This document shows positions 44,481 through 55,480 of a DNA stretch of 64,000 bases, piece by piece. A program made the position numbers and the translations under genes. Position 1 is the stretch's first letter. Every line of letters begins with the position of its first letter. The DNA is from Dichetophora obliterata (Eukaryota; Arthropoda; Insecta; Diptera; Sciomyzidae), in NCBI GenBank assembly GCA_963920525.1, contig OY986437.1, positions 109,608,715 to 109,672,714 on the forward strand, in the 5' to 3' direction. The notes under the pieces are model-generated. The model worked only from the letters and a program-made list of their open reading frames with translations, ran no database searches and was not told the origin of the DNA.

Positions 44481-45289
44481 AACGAACGTATTTTTCGATT
44501 TTTCTTTCTAATCTAATATTTTTCTTTCAACCCTTTCCCAAAATTTTGCTGTCAAACGCCAGTGCTGTTATATTTTAAAAATTTTTTTACAATATTTATG
44601 CTAACTTTTCTAACGCAACTGTTAGCTCTTGTTGTAGCTAAGCCTCGAAATGAGAATACGGCAAACGTTAATGCAAGCTATAAACGTTGTTAGTTAACGT
44701 TAGCGATTGAAGCACGTTAAGATTTTAAGAATTCCGCTACTGATTCCTCTTTCTGTTGAAGCAATACCAATCATAGAGGTAAATGCTGATTCTACTTGCG
44801 TTTCTACACAAAAAAAAAATACGCTGACATTTGTATTACCTCAAATTTGGTCCCTGCACCTTCTCAAATTATTTCGGTTTCTTCGGTACAAATAAAGCAG
44901 TATCAAAGCCCCCGTTCATAAAGAACTTTCTATTTGTTTCTAGTTTTGCAGCTGATACATCTGTTGAAGACGTGTTATACTATATAAACTCTAAGCTGAA
45001 TCTTGTAAATGAAAATATCTCTATTTACAAATTCAATTTTTCATACGAGCGTGTTACATCCTCTTTTAAAATATCTTTGCCTGGTGATTTTTTTAACAAG
45101 GTATTGGATCAAAAGTTTTGGCCTGACTATACGATGGTGCATGAATTTATTTCTAGACCTCAGCCTACAACTTCCTTGGCTACTTTACCGGTTATTAACA
45201 AGAATCAAAAAAATAGATTGTTGAGTTCAGTTCCTTATCCTTTACCAAAACGTTCGTGGCATTAACAAAAAATTTAATAATTTATTAAT

Positions 45290-45911
45290 TTTGAGTCACA
45301 ACCTTCACTTTAATATAATTGCTTTCAGTGGGATTTGGCTAAAATCTAACATTCAAAATACTGAAATTCTGTGCAACAAATTTAACATATACCACTAAGA
45401 TAGTAACTCCATTTCTAGTACTTGCTCTCATGGCGGGAATATGACACATTTCTCTCACGAGTTATTAATTCCAGAATCCTTAGACATTGAATTCTGCTGT
45501 GTTTATGTAAAGTTTGGTTCTTTGAGCCTTTTTATTACTTGCTCATGTATTCTTCCCCTTTCTACCTTAGAAGTTTATAGCAAACATTTAGCTTATATTA
45601 GTAAAGTTTGCTGAAAACTGCATTGTAATGACCATATTTTAATAACTGGTGAATTTAACTTGCCAAACGTTTCTTGGAACTGCTGTTCTGAAATTCCTAT
45701 AATATTTTTACCTTCGTCTGAAAGTTCATCCGATAATTATTTTTTAAACGAGCTCTCAATCCTAGGCGTGTTCCAACTTGACAGCATCTTTTACCGTTTG
45801 CTTGATCTGGTGTTTTTTGATGAAAGCAATTTCGCTACTGTGTCTAAATTAAATCCTCTGGTTACATCCGAAGATTCTCACCATCCAACATTAGTAATTA
45901 TGGTTCCATAA
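45290..45911 (+). pseudogene. LINE endonuclease domain, heavily decayed
   Basis: Across several frames: FNIIAFSGIWLKSNIQNTEI, CSHGGNMTHFSHELLIPESL, FCCVYVKFGSLSLF, NDHILITGEFNLPNVSW and EDSHHPTLVI. These correspond to the E(S)TWL, HGGG, GDFN and SDH-type motifs of AP-like LINE endonucleases; E, D and SDH positions are partly lost (SG for SE, GEF for GDF, DSHH for SDH). Multiple stops and frame changes. It follows the ORF1 piece after a short gap, as expected for ORF2. Confidence 0.6.
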
Positions 45912-46368
45912 TTCTCAACCACCTATTGAGTTTAACTTTATAAATATAAATAGAAACTAAATTCAGCGTTTTAACTTTTTGGGCATTTCACGTGAAGCGG
46001 GCCACGAAAATAATGTCAGATTCTGGATTTTGTTCATATTTGGACTAATTGTACTTTTATATGGCGTGAATCAGTAACATTTCAAATCGGGTTTCACTTA
46101 ACTTCGGTATTTTTTATTGTTTTATATTTTTATCTCAAAATGTAGCTAGTAGTCCATAAATAATACGTGGAAAGTTTTAGAATGTGATCTGCATTTGTTT
46201 AGGAGACAAATAAACTATAGTGCAAAGGTGGCGCACTTAGCGAACAGCATAAAAATAAACAAAAAAATAAACAGTAGTCGAAAAGGAACGATTTTATTTT
46301 AAAATTTTTACAACTTTGTTATGCTCACTATAACTGGTTCATTTAACCTTAATGCCATCGGTTATTGG

Positions 46369-46376
46369 TATAAAAG
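46369..46376 (+). promoter_or_regulatory. TATA box in the core of the inverted-repeat element
   Basis: TATAAAAG, within GGTATAAAAGAATG, lies 118 bp upstream of an ATG at 46494. It matches the insect TATA consensus well. No clear initiator is seen; TAGTCACCGCAC about 35 bp downstream is a weak candidate. Confidence 0.4.
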
Positions 46377-46493
46377 AATGATACTTTATAGTGCCTGGAA
46401 TAGTCACCGCACAATCAAATCGGTGCTGCAATTTTTCTTTCTGAGCAAGCAAGTTCCTACGAGTGTATTAACTGATTGAGTGATTATAATATT

Positions 46494-46724
46494 ATGAATT
46501 ACTATGGTAATCAATGTTTTAATCCGTTCAAATTTCCAATCCATCGCAAAGCAAAAAATTTAAGAAAAAATTCGATAAGACAAAATGGGGAGTTTCATCT
46601 GCCGCTTATGTCTGTTCGAGTTAAAGACCCATTAACATCAACTTCGACGAAAACTACGATACTTACCATTGCACCGAAATCTTGGATTGTAAGAAACGCT
46701 AAGTGCGGAACCTTTGCACTCTAG
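46494..46724 (+). CDS. Small ORF, 76 aa, between inverted arms
   Basis: Starting at ATG 46494, the product begins MNYYGNQCFNPFKFPIHRKA and ends SWIVRNAKCGTFAL. It is basic and S/T-rich in the second half, with no recognised domain. The stop codon lies at the inner edge of the right inverted arm. The TATA box at 46369 gives it a plausible promoter. It may be the element's own short product, a transposase remnant or a chance frame. Confidence 0.3.
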   Translation: MNYYGNQCFNPFKFPIHRKAKNLRKNSIRQNGEFHLPLMSVRVKDPLTSTSTKTTILTIAPKSWIVRNAKCGTFAL

Positions 46725-47144
46725 TTGGTGTATCTTCTAAACGAATGCAGATCCCATCCTAAAACTTTCCACGTAATATTTATGGACTACTAGCTACATT
46801 TTGAGATAAAATAAAATAAAAAAAATCAAACATACCGAAGTTAAGTGAAACCCGATTTTAAATATTATTTCCGGTTTCCTACACTGAACAAAGAAATTAG
46901 ATTTAAAATTTTTTATAACTGTTAAGAAGAGCATATAATTTCCTCAAAAAAACACTACTTGCCTTATTTTTTATGTTTTTGGATAATAGCAGCAATAGCT
47001 TTAAAAAAATTCGTTCCTTAAATTTCTTTAATTCTTTAATGGCTTATAAACTGGCAATTGGGCTTGATAAAAAAAATAATGATGTACATTTATTCACGCC
47101 ATATAGAAGTACAATTAGTCCAAATATGAACAACATCCAGAATC

Positions 47145-49690
47145 TTCTTTTTTTTTTTAGACTGAACCAACGCTCAGTGGATGCCCCCTATAAATGCGTA
47201 AGCATTGTGTTGATTCGGAAGATGGGTGATAGTTAGTTGGAGGGTGGATAGATGGAGTAGTGTCGGTGAATATTTGTTTTAAACTTGCACAGCTCAAAAC
47301 TGCTAGGAAACACGCTCGCAGGGAGACTATTCCACAACTTAACCGTGCGACTAAAGAACGAATTATCACGGTAATGCGATGTTCTATTGGGCATCGATGC
47401 AATGGTAAAAGGGTGGGGGGCTTGGACAGCTGCCCGAGTGGACCTGGGAAACACACGAGCTGGTGGCGTCAGGCCATGTATCTCCCTTGAACACTTCCCA
47501 TGGTAATACCTATACAGTAGGCTTAGGCAACCAACATTGCGTCGATGCTCAAGAGAGTTGAGCGAGGATGAAATACTTTCATCCCCTATCAAATATATCG
47601 CACGACGTTGAATTCGATCCAGAAGCTCCAAATAAGATCTTGAAGCCCCTGCCCAAATGTGCGAATTGTACTCCATTTTCGGCCTTATATATGAGGTGTA
47701 GATCATGCGAAGATCAGCTGAAGTGAAATATTTTTTGCACTGTTTTAGAAAACCTAGGCACTTGCCCGCTTCTTTCGACACATCGAAAATATGATCATTC
47801 CAACGAAGATCAGATTGGATCGATATGACCAGAACGTCAAGAGCGGCTGATTCCACAAGATCCACACCATTCATACTGAGAGGAGCTAAAGGGCAATTCA
47901 CTCGCTTGTGGGTCAACAGACAACACTGGGTCTTGCTTGCATTGAACTCTATTCTATTAGCAAGACCCCACTCGGAGATTTTTTGTAGATCATTTAGGAG
48001 TGTGTCATTCATATTTTGCCTTTTTCTCTCAATCTCCATAGAGCTTGGGCGTTTACTAAATGAATACGAATGACAAATGCTGCTGTCGTCCGCAAACGAA
48101 TGTATTGGGTTATGCGTCAACGACAGAAGGTCGTTGATAAAAACCAGAAATAAGGTTGGCGATAGAACTGAACCCTGCGGTACTCCTGCGTTAATGGCGT
48201 GCTCCTCGGACGAAATACCGTCAACTACGACTCGAATCGTTCTGTCCTTGAGGAAACACGTGATCCATCGAGCAAAGTTACCACCAAAACCATATGCAAC
48301 AAGTTTTGACACGAGCGCTTTATGCCACACTCGGTCGAACGCTTTAGAAATATCAAGAGCAACAACCCTGCTCTCGCCGAAAAAGTGAACGCATTTATTC
48401 CATTCTTCGGTTAAGAACGCCATAAGATCACCAGTAGAGCGAGCCCTACGGAAACCATATTGACGGTCACTGAGCAGTTGGTTGCGCTCCAGATAATTCA
48501 CAACGTTGAAGTTTATTACGCTCTCCATAACTTTGGAAATAGGTCGGTAGTTTGCAGGGTTCGTGGCATCACCCTTTTTAGGCACCGGCTGGACATTTGC
48601 CACCTTCCAACAAGATGGAAATACTCCTGTTCTGTAGGAGATGTTGAAAAGGTTGCGCAAAGGCCGAGCCAGCGAAGAAGCACACATTTTAAGCACAATT
48701 GGCGGTATGCCGTCAGGACCAGAGGCTTTGTTTACGTTGAGATTTGTAAGGACCCTTTTAACTGCTCTCGTTCGAAAGTATATCTCCTGCATTGCAGAAA
48801 ATCCACCCCCAACAAAAGGCAGTGGCTGATTGCTATCCGAGAGAGTGGAGTTTTTTGCAAACAATCCAGCCAATAGGTTCGCTTTATCAGCCGAGTCAGT
48901 GAAGATTTGGTCATCTTTTAAAAGAGTTGGAATCGATGATGATGTCTGATTCTTCACTTTTTTAACAAATGACCAAAAGTTTTTGCTCCCTTTGGGGCAG
49001 AGAAGAACCTGTTCTCGAATGCGAGCTTCGTGCAGAAACTTTTCGCGTTTTAAAATTGCATTGCAGCGATTCCTTGCCTCAATGCGAAGTCTTTTAGTAT
49101 CAGTATTCTTGTTAGAACGCCAATTCTGAAAGGCTTCCTCTTTGGACCTGACTGCAATCCTGCAAGTCTCATTAAACCATGAGTGGTCTTTTGGTTTAAT
49201 GCTTCTCATCTTATTGGGAATGAAAGAGCGCATACCCAATAAAATAATTTCTTGTACCATGACAGCCGCGGCATTCACATTTCTATCAGTGAAACATAAT
49301 TTCCAATTGAAGCTGCTATAAAAATTATTTAACGCAGTCCAATTTGCCCTTCCATAAAACCATGCAGTCCTCTTCGGGGCTTTGGGCGTAGAGGTGCAGG
49401 GGTTAGAATATGGAAAAACAGCGGAGATGGTACAATGGTCCGAGTTACCAAGAGGTGCGTTGACACTCACATCATATTTTTCATGATGTGAAGTCAGAAA
49501 AAGGTCAAGGGTATTATGGCTATGCATATCACTTTGAGGAAAAAAAGTGGGTTCCTTCACTAGTTGAATCAATTGGTTCGATTCAGCAAATAGCTCAACA
49601 TATTGCCCAACAGGTGTCAATGGGCCCGAGTGACGTAACCAAGCCGGGTTGTGGACATTGAAATTCGCCTGCTACAATGATCTCACTGTC
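47145..49690 (-). mobile_element. 5'-truncated jockey-superfamily LINE, poly(A) tail
   Basis: Minus-strand LINE with a poly(A) tail (poly-T at 47147-47158 on the plus strand) and a 5' edge at 49690 within the endonuclease domain (DDSEIIVAG). The opposite arm of the host inverted repeat retains the uninterrupted site CCAGAATCTGACATT. Here the flanks read CCAGAATCT at the left and ATCTGACATT at the right, giving a short ATCT duplication. It is the least decayed retroelement in the window. Confidence 0.85.
47233..49683 (-). pseudogene. LINE ORF2: endonuclease tail and reverse transcriptase, 795-codon frame
   Basis: One frame is open for 795 codons (49617-47233), though it starts without an ATG because the element is truncated. 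It has the endonuclease end (NSDH at residues 59-62), NKASGPDGIPP (298-307), motif A LDISKAFD (422-429), GVPQGSVLSP (479-488), catalytic FADD (509-512), and the usual C-terminal HRRNVGCLSLLYRYYHG. Two flaws: a single-base insertion in the GDFN motif (49660-49670) shifts the upstream endonuclease frame, and about five residues are missing at NYRPI|SK (360-361), where the family usually has ALTSI. Otherwise the RT core looks intact. Clade jockey/CR1-like; closest to BS-type annotations. Confidence 0.85.
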
Positions 49691-49732
49691 ATCTGACATT
49701 ATTTTCGTGGCCCGCTTCACGTAAAATGGCCC

Positions 49733-52700
49733 TTTTATGAACTTATCTTGTAGGAGTGAGAATAAGTTTTTAGTATCTACCACGATCTAAAATTTTGTTG
49801 CTTATCTTGTCGTATTCCTCACTGACTTATGTAAGAGAGACGCAATCAGCGACAGGCTAGAAATATCAACTTCTACTAGGCTCACTGTATACTTTCCTAT
49901 CTTTGCTCTAGAGTTTGAGATGTTTATAATACCATATAAAAATATTTAAACGATTGTATTTTAGTTTCATATAAAAAAATCATTCCGAAACAAACCTTGA
50001 AAATATGGTCAGAGCACCGGACTACATCCTTAATTAAACACAATTATGCGAAGTTATTTTCAATTTAGTCTGTATAAGATAAATGTGCGGCTTTTTAAAA
50101 ATAGCAATCTGCTTAAAAATAGAAATCTAAATATAGTTTGAATAAAATATGTATAAAGTCAGTTTACGTAGCATACAACTGGTTTCAAAAAGACTAGAAC
50201 AAAACGAATACTAGCATATAACTAATATGAAAACTACTAGAATTGAACTGGCTAAAATAATACTAATATGCAACTGCTCAATATTAAACTAATATTAAAT
50301 AGCTCAATATTAAATAGTAGTTAACTACTAGTTAAATACTAGGCAGTTAAATACTAGTTAAATACGAGGCAGCCATTTGAATGAAATTATTTTTCATTAT
50401 TAACTGGAAGGATTGTACTTTCAAATAAAAAAATAAATTTGAGAAAATAATAAGTAGTTTTTTTTTATAGAATTTTCAAAAAAAAAAGTTATTTGGCGGA
50501 CCCTGTAGTTAAAAAATACTAGCACAAAGGTGGCTCAAATCATACTAGTAAAAAGCCTAGTTTTGATTATACTAGTATTTTACTGGTTGAAAAGTTACTG
50601 CTATCACAAATAGTTCAAATTATGCCAGTAAAAATACTACCTCAATTCATATCGAGAATAGGACAATTGTCTATTTCTATGACATAAACACTCGAAAATA
50701 ACCAGTTTGCGAAATGTAAAAAGCATTTGAGCTAAACTGCAGGATAGTGTTTGTCAGATTTTGTCATCGTTATTTGTTTGTCAAAGTGATAACATCGCTC
50801 GCAAGAAAAATGACTTCGAATGAAAAATTTATAAATTTAATAGAATTATTATCTAATAGTAATTATTTAATATTTATATAGACTTTTTATGTATAATCAA
50901 TTTTTTTTCTCAACCCACATTATTGTGCGTCTTCTTTTTCTAATATTTCTTTTGATCTTTTCTTCATTTTCATCAAGAATTTCGCTAAGGACCGTGTCTA
51001 TCGTGTACGTCTTTACCCATCAAAGGTTGCACAAAAATGATGATTGATATGGTACGCATTTGAAAATAACTTTTTTTAATTATAATTAAATATAAAAGGG
51101 CACCAAATGCATGACTCGCCCGGGGTGCCTAGATGGGTAAGGCCGGCCCTGTTCGGAAGGAAAAGACCGACTGAAGCGATCTTTAGCAATGAGTAGTAGA
51201 AATATGCTGTTGCACCGGTAATGCAAACCTTTGAAGTTGATGGTGGCAATTGCCACCGCCAGAGCCTAAAGGGTTAATTATGTATATAAATTATTGTATC
51301 GCAAAATAAAATTAACGTCATTCGATACGAGATTTAATTATACCGTTGACTCACACTGATCAGCGGTCTGTGACTGGAGTATTTTCAACACGATCAGTGT
51401 TGCACTTGAACTTGATTTTACTACATGTGGTTTTGTATTTAATTGCTTTGTTTTGTTGTTTGCTAGGTTTTGGTGATTTAATGAGTTAATATAAAGACTT
51501 CTCTTTTGGTCTCCCGCTTTCGGTGTTGGAAACATTAAAACCCTGTGAGTAAATACGATCTTGCCTAATAGTAAATTATTAAATGATTTATGTTTATTAA
51601 TAACAATAGAACTATTTGAAAAACAAAATGTAGTGTAATAAAATTTTTTTAAATGACAGTGTTATTGTGAATTTAGTTGTAGTAAAAATGTTGTTATTGA
51701 ATAGTTTGTCAAGGTGACGCGTGTTAAGTGATCTATCTTCTCATTTATGTCTCCTATTAATTATATTTTAAATAGTGTCATTGCATCCGCCTTCTACATT
51801 TATTTTCAACATATGATTTATGTATTATAGAAAAAATGTGCATCAGAAACCAACTTGCAAGTTGCAACGTTTATGTTACTGCTACACTAATGGTGGTTCG
51901 AGAACTATTGCACGAACTAGTTAGTGACGAAGTAGATGAAATCCCATAAGACTGAAAGGCTTGCATTTTAAGTTATAGAAATCATTCAGAATAACAATTG
52001 GAACTCAAAGAAAAACATATAAAACATAGAAACATATTTTATTCTTTTTGGATCACCGTCAGGGACACCAACTTGCGGAGAGTTTCCGCATTGCTGGTAA
52101 TTTAAAATCGATTGGGGAATTGCAGAATGGATTCATTTGATGTCTGATGAATTTTTGCGGAAAATTTCAAATAATCGTCGAACATCATTTCGACAATAGA
52201 ACTTCACCCTATTAAGATGCGCGACCAAACTGCTTAATCAGAGCTCTAAGGCTGAATCGATTGGAGCTGAAAAGTTTAATAGCTATGTCCTTCTGTGTGC
52301 AATACATGGAGGATGACTGTTGGTGGAACACCTTAGTTTCAGGAGCTTATCAACGCAAGACTCGCAGCATTCTAAAAATGTTTTGACCATTATATATAAA
52401 TAAAGAACTACACGAGTGGATGGACCACTACCCTAGTGAGTTCACAGTAAAGCACTGAAGTTTGGTCACAATTCACGTCTTGATGGAATAAACATCGCGA
52501 AGTATTTCTGGAAAAACAAAGTCTAAAAAAAGATCTGAGCTTTCGCAGCTGACGTAGCAAAGAGTCGATATCAAAACAGACTATTGGTATGGGTGGGAGT
52601 TTAAACGTTCCACCGAACCATATTTAATGACAAATTTGCAAGGTTGACGCCATACCTACCACCTTTTATGTTGCAAAAGGAACTATAAAAATTAAATTCT

Positions 52701-53370
52701 TACCTTCTTCCATCATGCCATGTCTCTTGTATGTGCCTTATGGAGGCAGATATTTGATCGCCTATTAAAAACTTGTGGACTAAAAAAGATTTAGTTTCAA
52801 CAATAACATAAAATATTTTATTAGAAAAAACATAGCATACTAATAAGGGACGATAATAAACCGATTAAAAACCTGAAGTGTTGCATTTTTAACAAAGGCT
52901 GCTACGGATGAAAAGAGTAAAATTCGGAAGTGTTGCATTTTCAACAGAGGCTGCTAAGCGATGCTTTTAGTATGAATAATCTATAAATTAATATGCAAAC
53001 AGAAAACTTTTTTACCGACTCTAAAGCATAGAACTCTGTTCAGTTTCATGTGAAATTTCAAATATCTATACAAAATATGACAGCTGCCTAACAAGCGTGG
53101 AAATTTTCTAAACATTTTCATCAGAGCAGTACTCTGTTCCGCTATGTGAAATTATCGCAACATGTTTCTGAGCAACATTTTCTCATGATACTTTAATTGT
53201 ACTGCCTACTTATTTTGAAGTGAAAAGAGAGAGGTCATATGCAATTTTCCAACTCATTCTTTGAGTCTCTCTGAGAAAAAATGCAAACGGAACTCCTCGC
53301 AACAAAATATGTGTCAGAATTTTCACGCAACAAATAAATAAATGCCAGCAAAATTTCACGTAAACAAACA
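49733..53370. other. Intergenic, no gene; one hAT-like terminus
   Basis: I recognise no gene. At 51100-51151 the plus strand ends in GGGTAAGGCCGGCCCTG, the inverse of a CAGGGCCGGCCTTACCC terminus typical of hAT elements of the ZMYM1-like branch; its partner end is not found. CTAGTTAAATACTAG-type short repeats fill 50270-50370, and TACTAG words recur to 50640. At 52875-52970 a GTGTTGCATTTT(T/C)AACA segment is duplicated. The 52050-52650 part has more balanced composition and may be a decayed coding or transposon sequence I cannot identify. Confidence 0.4.
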
Positions 53371-53479
53371 TAGTACTATGCTTGTCTTTTTTGTTTACTC
53401 TGACATTTTGCGATCCAAGTTTTGTTGTTGTATGAAAACAATTTCATGGTTACTTAACCTTATATATAATTGTATCATG
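53371..53479. mobile_element. Right-end fragment of the P-like MITE
   Basis: This 109-bp segment (TTGTTTACTCTGACATTTTG, CGATCCAAGTTTTGTTGTTG, then CTTATATATAATTGTATCATG) is about 95% identical to the right end of the element at 59062-59501. The left end is not found, and the flanking 8 bp (ATCACGCT) has no partner upstream that I can see. Truncated copy. Confidence 0.7.
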
Positions 53480-55187
53480 ATCACGCTCTCGTTTTGATTT
53501 TCTTTTGTTTGACATTTGACGACCGCAGCTATAACTGTCGCTAATACTTGTATTATTATACTATAGTTACGGCTAAATATTAATGAAATTTCTAATCTGT
53601 CAAATTTCAGAACTTGTATATTTTGTTGTTTGTTCTCTCTCACTTTTTCCGAATTTCTTTTTCGTTTCTTGATACAAAATTTTTGAAAGCAAATCCGTGA
53701 ATTGTGTTGTTTGTGTTGTTTAAATCATAGGTGTTGTGTCAGTGAGCAAAATTAAAAAAAAAACTTCAATGGCGAAAAAAAAACCAAAACAACAACTTGT
53801 GTACACTGAGTAAACAAAGTCGTCGAAAAAAGTTGCGGAACATTTCTAGGAGAGTGGACATGGCTTATTTTTTTCTAAAATGTGTATTTGGAGTTAAGAA
53901 AGTGAATGGTGAAAAAAGGCCACTCTCAAGTATTTTGGAAGTTAAAGAAGTCCAAAGTTGAAAAAGTGAGCCTGAAAACCTTGTAATTTTTTTCCAACAT
54001 TATAAACATTATGGGTGTTAAAAGAAAGGTAATGCTATTGCCTATTGCTCAAGCTCTTAACCATTAAATTTCAGTCATAACTTTTGAAGATGTAAGTGTT
54101 TTTGTTCTGAGAACACTTTATGCAAAGACATTTTTGATGATTTGACAAATGAATTGAGAATCAGAATATTTTCATTTTTATAACATTAAAAAAAATTTAC
54201 TAGTCTTTTCAACTTTGGAACCCTATATTTTCAAAATCAGCCGAGAGCGGCCTCTAACTCTTCCAGAGTTGGACTTATTTATGTATTGGAATAAATGTAT
54301 TTAGGGCTTATACATATATTCTACTAAAAAATTGAAAAGTTAATTTCTACTCTCATGTCCTTATAAACAAATAAATAAATCCGAATCTTCATTTAAAAGA
54401 GCATTTTTTTAATGATTTTATATAGAAAATTTTTTCATAGTTTTTATGTGTTTTATTATTTTTTTATGATTTTTAATTTATAATTTTTTATAGTTTCCAT
54501 TTTTTATGTTAGGTTTTTATAGCTGAAACTTAGCCATATTATTATTAAGAAAAATGAAAATTTCCCATTTTTTAAATATGAAACACGTAATAAAAATAAA
54601 ATCTAAAGATTGTACTTTGATTTTTTTAGGTGTGATGCGCAGTCAATAAATGCCAACAAAAGACTTGCCAACACTTATGTGTGCGCTGCAAGAAAATACA
54701 ATAGTGAATAACAGCACCGTTGATGGTCAACGACGCGAGCAAAATAAAAATAGTGTCATACACATTTTTTTTATTCTGTCGCAGCGCAATGCTTCGATTA
54801 AGTAAATTTTCGGCATTACAACACACACGAAAATATCGAAGTTGTTGCAATTGAGCAAATCGAGCTAATAGAGCTAGGCGATTTACACCTATTTAGACTC
54901 TAAATAATACGCATTTAAGGGTGGAGAGGGGGTTGGATATTTTTGACGAAATGTAAGAGCCCGAACAGAACCAAAGCGGATGTCGGTTTTCGGATTCGCT
55001 GTGCAACAAAATATATGTAAATATATGCAGCCGCCAAAAATGAAGCCGCCGTACAAATGCGCGACGGGAAAACGCCAGAATAGAATCTATTCTAATTTTT
55101 CTCTGACGGCTGGCGGATCTTTCTCTAATTGAATTAAATTTTGCCATATTTTGCTAAAGATTGGGTACGTTCAGTGTTATTTTCTTA
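53480..55187. other. Intergenic, no gene
   Basis: No recognised coding frame. Short ORFs at 54626-54850 and 54893-55147 (minus) lack motifs. A G+C-richer patch at about 54890-55130 is the only compositional shift. Confidence 0.4.
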
Positions 55188-55480
55188 CAGCCGTATTCAT
55201 AAAAATATTTTAAAATAGCTTTCAAACGTTTTTTAGTTAAAATGCTTTTTAAAGTTAAAATACTCTTTAAAAGCGTTGTATTCATAAACGAGTTGTAAGA
55301 GTCTTGTAGTTGAATCGAGAATACTGATGCTTTAAAGTAGGAACAGTTGTAGTTTTCGTTTGTGACTTTGATAAATAGAATGACAATTGCTTAAAAATTT
55401 AAAAAAGCAAAAAATAGGTTTGTGAATTTGATATATTGACAGGCATTTGTTAAAAATTTTGTTTACATTTAAATTAAAAA

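Larger units (their letters stand above)
41836..44740. mobile_element. 2.9-kb TIR DNA element inserted in LINE ORF1
   Basis: Left end GTAGCGGGATTCCCAAAC; right end, inverted, GTAGCGGAATTCTTAAAA, followed on both sides by TTAACGT-rich sequence. CTG borders both sides (41834-41836 and 44740-44742, counting from the GTA edges) and is the likely short target duplication, though 2-4 bp cannot be distinguished. Interior: a 63-bp tandem array (43124-43462), a duplicated block of about 240 bp (43930-44480), and no transposase I can recognise. Probably non-autonomous. Confidence 0.55.
41204..45265 (+). pseudogene. LINE ORF1: PHD finger and C-terminal domain, interrupted
   Basis: Segment 41204-41677 reads CWLCDSFFHIKCAALTARIF and LHWPCKDC: Cys and His spacing as in the PHD finger of CR1-group ORF1 proteins (the first Cys pair is damaged). 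After the inserted DNA element, 44741-45265 reads FLFVSSFAADTSVEDVLYYI, SFKISLPGDFFNKVLD and KFWPDYTMVHEF. The last fits the FWP-x-x-x-x-V-x-EF signature of LINE ORF1 C-terminal domains. ORF1 proteins bind the element's RNA. A frame change near 44900 and stops make it non-coding. Confidence 0.65.
41204..45930 (+). mobile_element. CR1-like LINE, decayed, split by a DNA element
   Basis: Pieces in sense order: an ORF1 with a PHD-type zinc finger (41204-41680), the ORF1 C-terminal domain (44741-45265) and an endonuclease domain (about 45290-45911). The order and motifs match CR1-type LINEs of insects. A TIR element (41836-44740) lies between the first two pieces, and reading ADL to IPLSV crosses its site in phase. 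Reverse transcriptase is not found in sense orientation; the next 3.8 kb is another element. Many stops and frameshifts. Confidence 0.65.
45981..49732. mobile_element. Inverted-repeat element with LINE inserted in right arm
   Basis: The left arm (45981-46241: GGGCATTTCACGTGAAGCGG, GGCCACGAAAATAATGTCAGA, TTCTGGATT) is inverted in the right arm (46697 to 49732). The right arm is interrupted twice: by about 217 bp at 46872-47088 and by a LINE at 47145-49690. After removing both, the arms match over about 260 bp. The 455-bp core (46242-46696) has a TATA box and a small ORF. Superfamily unknown; the flanks are T-rich, so the target duplication cannot be read. Confidence 0.7.

Noticed and set aside
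47260..48876. Several plus-strand ORFs of 76-138 codons
   Set aside because: Antisense shadows of the minus-strand LINE reverse transcriptase.
53184..53479. Full P-like MITE from CATGATAC (53184) to 53479
   Set aside because: The left sequence departs from the family after eight bases and the flanking octamers differ (CATTTTCT versus ATCACGCT).
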